From positions 15,433,501 through 15,497,500 of the forward strand of contig JAYKKT010000061.1 of assembly GCA_036023115.1 (NCBI GenBank): a stretch of DNA of 64,000 bases, written 5' to 3'. This document shows positions 58,758 through 64,000 of this stretch, in pieces. The notes under the pieces are model-generated. The model was not told where the DNA came from. It worked only from the letters and a program-made list of their open reading frames with translations, and searched no databases. Position numbers and translations under genes: made by a program. Origin of the DNA: Brasenia schreberi. Lineage: Eukaryota > Streptophyta > Magnoliopsida > Nymphaeales > Cabombaceae. Position 1 is the first letter of the stretch. Every line of letters begins with the position of its first letter.

Positions 58758-60818
58758 GTAAATTTTTTATATTTTTTAATAGTGGCGTACCCGTACCTTA
58801 GTTTTTTATAAAATTACGTACCCGGTACCCGTATCCATGCAACATAGCTATCTTCTAATCCTACTTGGGGTACGAAACTATATTCAAAACCTCTACTCCT
58901 AACACTAATTTCAACATCATGATTTGATCATATTGTTGTATATCTACTACACTATCCTTTAAATCTTTATTTATGATAATACCAACTCTCTTTCGAGCCT
59001 TTTCTTTACCTGAGTACCATAATTTAAAATCTGTATCATCTATTTCCTTTGCTTTTTCTCCAACCCATTTTGTCTCTTGTAAACATAGAATATGAATCTT
59101 TCTCTGAATCATAGTATCTACCACCTCCATTAGCTTATCGGATAATGTTTCGATATTCCAAAAACCAATACAAATCTTATTATCTAGGACTAGCTTTCTT
59201 ACCCCCCGCATCCGTCCATATTCAAAATGCGGAGACCCTCTCTAAAAATTATTCACTACGTTTGGGCGGCAACGTAGTGAGACTAACTTCTTTACCCACA
59301 CCCGTCCATGACGTGGGAACCCTCTCTGCAATTGATTCACTACATTCGGGCAAAAATATAGTGGCCCTTCCTTACTTATCACTGCATTCGGGCTATGCTG
59401 CGCGTCGAATGGGGGGACGCCCCAAAGCAATGCTCATAATTTTTATAATCCATGTTATAAAAATCCGATGAAGTTTTACGCTGGCCATCGGAAGCCTAAC
59501 ACAACCCTCCTCCTTTATCTGGGCTTGGGACCAGCAATCCAAGGGTGATCCCTTACATGGGATGAGTTTTGAAACTTTACCAAAAGTTCCATCCTCCAAG
59601 ATCAACAAAGCACATGAGAGAGAGATCATATGATATCACTTCATTCGGAAGCACAAGAAGAAACTAAACTAAAAAGAGTTACAACACCACTGCAATGGTT
59701 GCATTAGAATACCTTGATAATCGACACTTTGACAAAAGAATATGTTTAAGTACTGAACATGAACGGCAAAGGAGAAGCCACACAAGCAGAGTGTCTGAGA
59801 GTTCACTAGAAAAAAAAAACAGCAAACGTATTATTACATTAATGGACCAAAATTTGCCACTAATATGTCGTATAACTAACCAGAGGAAAATATAAAGGGC
59901 TTAAAACTAAAGAAAAATTAGACAGGCACGGTCTGACATTACTATAAAACTACTAAGCCAATGAAACGTTATTTACTCAAGGCTTTGTCAAGAGTAGATT
60001 TTCTACAGATCCATATTCCCGTAGTTCCCAGAGAGAGGAGGATTACAAATAAGATATTCATATTAAATACCCTAAGAACCATGAGAAAATGTGAAGATGA
60101 CCTGATTTTTAGTACTCCATCGCCACTTACAACACTAAGGGCTTCATACTCGAACAAGAGAAACACACAGCAGCAACCCAACCAACTTGCAAAAGGAAAG
60201 TACGCTGAAGGATGATACAAGACTTGACATTCGGGATGGAAGTCTGTACCCATATCAGATCTCTCATTATGCATTTCTCAATTCACAAATAAAATAGAAG
60301 TTCAATCGTCAGACGGAAAAACTAGCATCGTCCCATTGAGAAACAATAGTCGGTATAAATACACATCCCAACTCCAAGAGAGGGAGAAGAAAAGTCACAG
60401 AAATCATTTGTTGGTGCCAACAAAGAAAAAAAAATGAATGCTGCAAAATCATAATTTGCAAGATTTAGGCGATGGTATAGCAGAAAAACAAAAGGATCAG
60501 ATAGAAATAACCAGAAATAATTAGTGGGTAACAAGAAAAACAAACAATTGTATACTGTAAAGCCATAATTAGGAAGATTTAGATGATGGGTACAGCAAAA
60601 TACCACAAATTCAGATAAAACTTACCAGAAACATGAGATGGGTCCTTAAAATTCTTCCCCGATCCCTCAGCAGTGACGTCCTTCACCAGATATACATACG
60701 CAAAGCCACCTTCTCCGAGCTGCCTGATGATTCTAAACCTGTTCTCATTGATCCAAACGTCCCCTCCTCCATTAACGGCGTCATAGAGAGCATTCAATCC
60801 GGAAAACGAGCAACCCAT
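29654..60818 (-). CDS. STK16-like Ser/Thr protein kinase (six exons over 31 kb)
   Basis: Exons: 60818-60626, 47574-47432, 47004-46861, 39235-39050, 30542-30418, 29879-29654; joined they give 338 aa without a stop. The N-terminus MGCSFSG has Gly2 and Cys3, fitting myristoylation plus palmitoylation, so membrane attachment is likely. Kinase landmarks: GEGGFA (35-40), ATP-binding Lys72 (AIKK), catalytic loop HNDVKPGN (177-184), MDFG (200-203), APE (235-237). The catalytic loop has HND rather than HRD, making it a non-RD kinase. Family: NAK/STK16 (MPSK1); plant members act at membranes, exact substrate unknown. All splice sites are GT-AG. Introns 1, 3 and 4 (13.1, 7.6, 8.5 kb) are packed with transposons, introns 2 and 5 are about 0.4 to 0.5 kb. 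Confidence 0.93.
30418..30542 (-). CDS. Kinase exon 5 (activation segment)
   Basis: Acceptor ctttag before GAATGGGC, donor AT|gtgaga. It encodes [20 protein letters not shown] onward to [11 protein letters not shown]. The open frame seen across this region is a different, wrong frame. Confidence 0.92.
30543..32567 (-). other. Kinase intron 4, downstream part
   Basis: No gene or transposon recognised apart from an imperfect 365-bp tandem duplication starting at 32052 and 32417. Short ORFs here have no domain. Confidence 0.5.
32574..32824 (-). repeat. 3' LTR of Copia-3, shortened
   Basis: 251 bp against 366 bp in the partner. Missing is most of the LTR start on the element strand: after the terminal TGTT it jumps to CTGTTTTCTTTTG. 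Confidence 0.88.
32825..34150 (-). pseudogene. Copia-3 RT C-terminal part and RNase H remnant
   Basis: A YVDD motif is encoded at 33871-33860 and [12 protein letters not shown] sequence near 34020. RNase H pieces follow (33470-33050). Stops and shifts are frequent. Polypurine tract ccaacttgaggggggg lies at 32840-32825. Confidence 0.75.
34480..35131 (-). mobile_element. hAT-1 family terminal fragment inside Copia-3
   Basis: Read on the minus strand from 35131 it starts agtgttattcgtatcgcacc, almost the same as the hAT-1 start at 52180 (cagtgttatccgtatcgcacc). It carries several 'gtatcgcacgatac' palindromes down to about 35020. The inner border is not defined and no transposase is seen. Confidence 0.6.
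35132..36610 (-). pseudogene. Copia-3 protease and integrase
   Basis: Protease frame 36600-36310 has [11 protein letters not shown] (Ala/Thr of the usual DSGAT changed). 36286-35888 holds pre-integrase [20 protein letters not shown] and integrase [16 protein letters not shown]. 35872-35333 continues with FRSNSGGE (the catalytic Asp is Asn) and [10 protein letters not shown] (Glu present). So the D-D-E triad has lost its middle Asp. Confidence 0.85.
36611..37580 (-). pseudogene. Copia-3 gag
   Basis: UBN2-type gag in 37570-37080 ([52 protein letters not shown]) and a zinc knuckle near 36740-36690 ([15 protein letters not shown]). Frameshifts separate the parts. Confidence 0.82.
37635..38000 (-). 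repeat. 5' LTR of Copia-3
   Basis: 366 bp, + strand tgtaaataag…acaattaaca, next to the primer-binding site at 37623-37634. Confidence 0.9.
38111..39049 (-). other. Kinase intron 4, upstream part
   Basis: No gene or transposon recognised. Confidence 0.5.
39050..39235 (-). CDS. Kinase exon 4 (catalytic loop and DFG)
   Basis: Acceptor ttccag, donor CAG|gtaaag; 62 codons. It contains [11 protein letters not shown] and VLMDFGSC. Confidence 0.93.
39495..39576 (-). mobile_element. RTE LINE 3'-end insertion with 21-bp TSD
   Basis: 82 bp consisting only of the inverted LINE 3' end (caacaacaactaagcc… ggattctttgtttcc…). A perfect 21-bp direct repeat flanks it (39474-39494 and 39577-39597; starts tgtgctttcataatt). 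Confidence 0.9.
39598..40448 (-). other. Kinase intron 3 between insertions
   Basis: No gene or recognisable transposon. The ORF at 39571-39816 overlaps a TSD and has no domain. Confidence 0.5.
40449..40789 (-). repeat. 3' LTR of the non-autonomous element
   Basis: Pairs with 43698-44040. Both contain cggacctccaatggaggccg, an inverted repeat. Confidence 0.92.
40887..41262 (-). repeat. 52-bp tandem repeat array in the LTR element
   Basis: Units begin near 40940, 40992, 41044, 41097, 41149 and 41201 with 'tgatcatctcaagcagcatc', followed by 'tctggctgcaa' and 'ctcagccttcctggc'-like sequence. About seven imperfect copies, the outer ones more diverged. Spaced 'ggctgca' words continue to about 41980. 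Confidence 0.9.
42076..43028 (-). pseudogene. Unidentified coding-like sequence inside the LTR element
   Basis: Three minus-strand open pieces follow each other in element orientation: 43028-42804 continuing by one frameshift into 42898-42695 (…[18 protein letters not shown]… then [20 protein letters not shown]), 42665-42411 ([18 protein letters not shown]…) and 42306-42076 ([20 protein letters not shown]…). Amino-acid composition looks protein-like, but I recognise no family and it is not gag-pol. It could be a captured host gene or a sequence of viral origin. No start or full frame is proposed. Confidence 0.4.
43698..44040 (-). repeat. 5' LTR of the non-autonomous element
   Basis: 343 bp, immediately followed on the element strand by the primer-binding site (43697-43686). 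Confidence 0.92.
44093..44223. repeat. (TA)n / (GTAT)n microsatellite
   Basis: About 130 bp of TA with interspersed GTATGTATG blocks. ORFs rich in Y and I on both strands here are translations of this repeat. Confidence 0.95.
44971..45176 (-). mobile_element. 206-bp RTE derivative (leader + tail) with 18-bp TSD
   Basis: Flanked by a perfect 18-bp repeat tgggtaggttgataagta (44953-44970 and 45177-45194), so it is one unit, not two fragments. On the minus strand it starts ctctgcccatgtaaggg and runs through the RTE leader (ggtcccaagcc-like) to 'ccatggattctacaaatt'. It then jumps to the LINE 3' end (ggaaacaaagaatccatgta… ) with a TTG tail. Same architecture as 4609-4797. Confidence 0.92.
45195..46860 (-). 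other. Kinase intron 3, upstream part
   Basis: No gene recognised. A 92-codon + strand ORF at 45897-46175 has no family I can name and no supporting splice context. Confidence 0.45.
46861..47004 (-). CDS. Kinase exon 3
   Basis: Acceptor ttgtag before GGCCCCCAACAAGG, donor CAG|gtatat. 48 codons ([20 protein letters not shown] onward to IFRQ), phase 0 at both ends. It forms the hinge and the start of the C-lobe. Too short to stand out as an ORF. Confidence 0.9.
47432..47574 (-). CDS. Kinase exon 2
   Basis: Acceptor ctctag before ATAATGG, donor AAG|gtactt. It carries Lys72 (YAIKKVLIQ) and the alpha-C helix [16 protein letters not shown]; ends in phase 0 at Lys112. Confidence 0.92.
47735..48995 (-). 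mobile_element. 5'-truncated RTE LINE with 10-bp TSD
   Basis: A direct repeat gagacatata (47725-47734, 48996-49005) flanks it. It keeps the RT from just before its core (48986-48246: [37 protein letters not shown], intact [11 protein letters not shown]), then C-terminal pieces (48161-47883: [25 protein letters not shown]) and the 3' end with CAA tail. Few lesions, so it is one of the youngest LINE copies here. Confidence 0.92.
49090..51281 (-). mobile_element. RTE LINE copy with internal 357-bp duplication
   Basis: Minus strand: linker (51281-50806, [14 protein letters not shown]…), RT (50793-49378, 471 codons open) and C-terminus (49438-49127), ending in the CAA tail at 49093. The catalytic loop reads [11 protein letters not shown], so the first Asp is Asn. 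A 357-bp segment ([13 protein letters not shown]… to …AMFYG) occurs twice in frame. The left end breaks off at 51281 without an obvious TSD. Confidence 0.9.
49506..50220 (-). repeat. 357-bp tandem duplication inside the LINE
   Basis: The words 'tccttaga' end at 49863 and 50220, period 357 (119 codons), so the frame is kept. The units differ at several codons (for example [10 protein letters not shown] against [10 protein letters not shown]). Confidence 0.9.
51400..51700. repeat. ~110-bp tandem repeat
   Basis: 'cggccatcatttataa' at 51472 and 51582, then 'cttctttccgtatt', 'tatgaaatgtttcttatcat' and 'cgtgtgtgtgcttctttccg', then 'catcactccaagcgtaagtgg'. About two full units plus flanking half units from 51395. 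Confidence 0.85.
52705..53590 (+). pseudogene. hAT-1 transposase N-terminal half
   Basis: [19 protein letters not shown], then a BED-type zinc finger ([21 protein letters not shown]; Cys-x2-Cys and His pair) near 52805-52865. After a frameshift a low-complexity linker and the DUF659-like region (53220-53540: [16 protein letters not shown]… [19 protein letters not shown]) follow. TAG codons occur at 52762 and 53460. Ends where copia DNA begins. Confidence 0.85.
53590..54412 (-). mobile_element. Copia fragment (LTR, polypurine tract, RNase H end)
   Basis: On the minus strand: RNase H remnant (54400-53960; + strand shows complement of the 'ARSTVEAEC' and 'SWKSKKQ' region), polypurine tract (ccaacttgagggggag) at 53947-53932, and an LTR from 53931 leftward. 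The 5' part is missing and has been replaced by hAT DNA. The left border is approximate. Confidence 0.75.
54413..55015 (+). mobile_element. Second hAT-1 left end, nested
   Basis: It starts cagtgttatctgtatcacac, repeats the palindrome-rich end, then matches 52330-52780 closely, including 'cctcctaactcggattttgg' and [18 protein letters not shown]. Near 55010 it jumps directly into the middle of the transposase, so its own right end is lost. Confidence 0.88.
55020..55990 (+). pseudogene. hAT-1 transposase C-terminal half
   Basis: It reads [20 protein letters not shown], then 55242-55892 ([20 protein letters not shown]… [20 protein letters not shown]…). After a probable intron (gtaaattg…ttttttacag, about 55745-55826) come VWWNKFGSD and the hAT dimerisation motif [13 protein letters not shown] (55905-55940). 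Some stops are present. This half probably belongs to the outer element. Confidence 0.85.
56220..58160 (+). mobile_element. hAT-2: decayed hAT transposase of another family
   Basis: 56274-56528 encodes a BED finger ([20 protein letters not shown]). Near 56980-57130 is a DUF659-like piece ([15 protein letters not shown]), and 57330-57707 is the middle region ([20 protein letters not shown]…). 57875-58153 ends with [20 protein letters not shown], the hAT C-terminal dimerisation motif. Stops and shifts break it. No TIR or TSD was found, and it differs clearly from hAT-1 in sequence. Confidence 0.85.
58350..58536 (+). pseudogene. Two exons of a METTL13-like SAM methyltransferase, broken
   Basis: 58350-58410 reads [19 protein letters not shown] and 58517-58536 reads GTLDSLM, joined across an intron with canonical gt (58411) and cag (58514-58516). 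A gtaagc donor follows at 58537. The pattern matches plant EEF1A-methyltransferase (METTL13-type) proteins around 'MDVRDM…FDAVIDKGTLDSLM'. A TGA replaces the expected Arg codon (CGA to TGA) and no other exons are seen. Kept introns show it is not a retrocopy. Confidence 0.7.
58709..58753. repeat. (TG)n(TA)n microsatellite
   Basis: About 12 bp TG followed by about 32 bp TA. Confidence 0.92.
58861..59575 (-). mobile_element. RTE LINE 5' fragment (leader and endonuclease start)
   Basis: On the minus strand from 59575: leader (catcccatgtaagggatcacc…ggtcccaagcccagataaag), then endonuclease N-terminus 59211-58861 ([50 protein letters not shown]), ending in [11 protein letters not shown] and the 3' end are missing. 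Confidence 0.88.
59576..60625 (-). other. Kinase intron 1, upstream part
   Basis: No gene recognised. It ends at the exon 1 donor. A short imperfect tandem duplication (about 60410-60480 and 60520-60600: 'aaatcataattt/aagccataatta … agatttaggcgatgg/agatttagatgatgg … acagaaaa/cagcaaaa') lies near the exon. Confidence 0.45.
60626..60818 (-). CDS. Kinase exon 1
   Basis: ATG at 60818-60816, donor gtaagt from 60625. It encodes residues 1-64 ([15 protein letters not shown]… glycine-rich loop [12 protein letters not shown]) plus one base of Asp65. Confidence 0.93.
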
Positions 60819-61100
60819 CTTCTCCGAGGGAGACGTTAATTCATCTCAAACTCCCAAGATCTGGATTTCAATCAAACTATAGTGGCCAATTCTCTTCGAA
60901 CGTTCTCTTCAGGTCATTGAGTCCCGCATTCATCTGGTTGATTTCAGTGTATCTTTCGCCCCATTTACTCGCCTTGGAGTTTTCAACGGTACCAAGAAGG
61001 CTCCTTCGCGTCCCCTCTCAATTGCGTACAAAACGCCACAGCACAGCTCGCTCGCTTGATTACCAGGAAATATATCGCGCTAAATCATTATATCGGATGA
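60819..61100 (-). promoter_or_regulatory. Kinase 5' UTR and promoter region
   Basis: Sequence immediately upstream of the kinase ATG. It is less AT-rich than its surroundings and free of transposons. I cannot place a TATA box or transcription start with confidence. Confidence 0.4.
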
Positions 61101-64000
61101 ACGATAATTTCGTGCCACTCGAGGGTGGGGAAAATTTTCCAAGATGTTAAAATCCAAACCTAATACGTCCCTTGTAGAAAAATATATTCGTGTACGTGCA
61201 TTGCTGGTAAGTGAATCAAGTCCTTGTAGTTCGACATAGTTCAACTCAATGATCGGCTCGATCGAGTTCGGCTTGTGATATGAATGAGCTAAAGATAGTT
61301 TATCTCTAATGTATTTATATAAGGTTTTAGGAGAGGTGGACTTTGATTTTTAGTGTTTGCATTTATAAGTTCTATTATGCATCAAACTCGAAACCTATCA
61401 ATGACATGAAATTATTATTCCATAAGCCCAACTCAAATAAAAAAACTTTAGCAAAAGGAAAGAGGTGAACCCAAGAGCTTTGCATGAAAACCTAAGCGCC
61501 TCCAACTCTCTCATATTGTTACCCTGCCTTGTATGAAAAATATAAGAGTGCAAGTACTACTTGTTAAGTTAATCAAATACAAAACCATGCTTTTAGGAAC
61601 CATGGCGGAGGAAAGAGAGCATTGCATGAGCCATGATAAGTTAAAAAAATATTGTTGCCTCATAGAAATTCGCAATTAAGATTCAATCCCCATGTTATCC
61701 TTACCTATCTGGGTTATTTATCTTTTTGAGCCCTTGAGTATTTATTTCCTTTGAACCATATCTTTTTTATCTTGATAACCCTAGGCACTCATGTCCTTGA
61801 ATACCTTCTCCCCTGAACTATATCCATCTCTCACCAGGGAGGGATTGGTTAACACTGTTGTTCTTATATTTTGCATGAAGTATATACACACAAAGGTGAT
61901 TACATAAATTAATTGGTTTTTAGTGGAGAGGATGTTTTTTTATGTATAATCTTACACAAACATGATCTTGTTGTATTTAATACACATGGTGCAATTGATC
62001 TCAAAGATAGAATTATAGTAATATTGTACAAGATAAGATTATTTACCAAAAGACGTTATGACTCCAAACAGGATTCATAAGTACTCGGACTTTCTTATTT
62101 TCTCATGGAAGGAAACTTGCATTGTTGTTCCCTTATTCGCATAATGTACATTAGCAATATGCCAAGTGGTTCTCCATCTTCGCAATCCAAAAGAAAAATA
62201 ATTGGTCTCTATCTCATTCTATTAGTGGAGCTCTAACTCTCATTTCATTAGTAAAGCTTTAAGGCTTTTGTTTTGTCTCCAAGCGCATATGTGCATCTGT
62301 GTAACTTTTGTTATAAAACCGTGCTAAGCTTACTTTAGAGATAGGTTGTGATGATCGTATGAGCTTGACTGAGTGAGCCTCACACACCCTCAAGCATTAC
62401 AAGCTGAACATGAATGCGGTGCTCTTGTGGCTCATATAAGCTTGTTTAAGCCTAGATAGTGTATGTATACCAGTATGAAACAAGAGTAAACAAAGTAATA
62501 GGATCAGCATAATATCAACAATAATGCAATTGAGTTCTATAACGAAATTATAATAAAAATTGACCCAGTTACTGGTCAGGAGATCGAATTCTTGAATGAA
62601 AACCACATGTCAACAAGCAGATCATGTTCAGCTTGTAACTCGGGTGTCAGCCCACGATCCTTGTCGAAGGCAATTTGGGGTTCGTCACCGGATTCTTACC
62701 CCATTTATTATGAAGAGATCAATGAAAATATTGGTAATAACAAGCAATAGTGATCAGACTTAATTGTCAACTATTTTGCATTAATGGATTCAGAGTTGTG
62801 TTTAAAATAGAAAATGCAAATTTCAGATCTGAATAGCCAACTGGGTGAACTTCTTCTACGTATAATTGACAGATATCACAATCATAATGTTGGTCACCGG
62901 ATTTGTACTGATATTAAATGTGGAAACCAATACCAAAATCATAATGTTGGTTTAAATGTTAGATCCAGTTCTTCTTTACCGGAATAATCAAATCCATATT
63001 CAGGTTGGATTCAGATGTGGACTGCAATAGTTGAAATCCCAAACTCCTGCAGTGTTGTTATTTAGTCCTTGGACAACGAAAGGTCTTTTCATTTTATTGT
63101 GATATAAAGGTATAAAGTCATAGGGTATTCATCTACGGTAGGCAATTTATGATACGCCACGAGCAGGTAGGTCGACCTAGAAAATATTCTAGACTGAGGC
63201 AATGGTTGATTTCACTGTATCTTTTATTCCAGTCTCTTGAATATATTTATAAACTGTCTGATCAGTATTACGCATGAAACTGGTAGACCTTATTTAGACA
63301 TGGCCGGTTTCATATTTTTTATTTTTTATTTTTATTTAAAAATATTGTTTCTTTCAAACCGGAAAAATAACCAGTCTGGTCCTGGTTCGGTTCCGATTCC
63401 TAATTCTAAGAAAAACATAAGTCGCATACTAGCTTCCGCAAAGAGGTTAAGGCAGGTTCATTGTCAAAGATCAATAGTGGCTTCATCGCCATCAACTAGG
63501 ATGCTAATAGTGGCCATTAACCACTCGCTCAACAATTTGGAACCGCCAGTTCCGATTTACCAGTAACCATTTATAAACAATCTATGATCAATCATGTTCT
63601 TGAGCTGGTGGTTATTCCATAACCTTTCAACACGTGTGCTCATCTAAGATTGTGTTTGTGTTTTTCTTAGCTCATGCTCTCATCTTCTATTCCCTAGTGC
63701 AACTGTAATATTTTATTTTAGACATGGAAAACCCAAGTAGTACAAGAAGGTGCAGTAGGACAAGGCAGGCAATGGCTCACAAGCAACTTCACCAGACCGA
63801 ACATATACTGTTCGTGTTCAGCTCATTTAAGGTCACAAATGAAACATACACGAGCCGGAAATGGACTAATCTGCGAGCAATTGGGTTTGTTTTCAGCCCT
63901 ACATTAAAGACTATCTGCTTGGACTCGGTTGATGCATCACTTGAGGGGCATCAATCGTAAATACGTAAAAAAAATATCACCTTTCAAAGAGAAGAACAAT
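61101..64000. other. Intergenic DNA right of the kinase gene
   Basis: No gene, transposon or RNA recognised. A block near 63330-63560 has the 'accggaaaa/ggttcggttccg' composition seen elsewhere in the window. Short ORFs (62397, 63237, 63724) have no domain. Confidence 0.5.

Overview
This is plant nuclear DNA. It has introns with canonical GT-AG borders, a CONSTANS-like B-box/CCT gene, a LAG1-type ceramide synthase, a plant STK16-like kinase, and many Ty1/copia, RTE-clade LINE and hAT elements. The long transposon-filled introns (7 to 13 kb) suggest an angiosperm with a fairly large genome. The species cannot be read from the sequence.

Three host genes can be assembled exon by exon. (1) The last three exons of a ceramide synthase (LAG1/LOH) lie on + at 5282-5467, 12538-12722 and 14520-14551; earlier exons are left of the window. 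(2) A two-exon CONSTANS-like gene lies on - (exon 1 at 22023-21394, exon 2 at 20789-20430; 329 aa). It has only one B-box, of the second-B-box type, plus a full CCT domain and a C-terminal VP motif. (3) A complete 338-aa protein kinase of the STK16 type lies on -. Its six exons stretch over 31 kb (60818 to 29654) with no broken codon or splice site.

Layout: 1-4326 is a degenerate copia element (Copia-1). 4609-4797 is a short LINE-derived retroposon. 5282-14551 is the LOH 3' half, whose 7-kb intron holds an old RTE LINE interrupted by Copia-2 (6940-12293). 16355-19614 is a full-length but broken RTE LINE with 18-bp target-site duplications (TSDs). 20430-22023 is the COL gene. 22.3-29.6 kb is intergenic DNA with microsatellites, decayed repeats and a tRNA-like SINE head. 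29654-60818 is the kinase gene. Its intron 4 holds Copia-3 (32574-38000). Intron 3 holds a non-autonomous LTR element (40449-44040) and small LINE derivatives. Intron 1 holds two RTE LINEs, a nested hAT complex with perfect 8-bp TSDs (52180-56113), a second hAT family, a pseudogene fragment of a SAM methyltransferase, and a LINE 5' fragment. 61-64 kb is intergenic.

Most of the window is a layered transposon record inside and between ordinary host genes. The most unusual items are: a short RTE derivative made of the LINE leader fused to its tail; the hAT-in-copia-in-hAT nest whose outer TSD is still readable; an LTR element with a 52-bp tandem array and coding-like frames that are not gag-pol; the single-B-box COL gene; and the captured or relic methyltransferase exons. 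I found no bacterial-type system, no CRISPR array and no clearly new enzymatic system.
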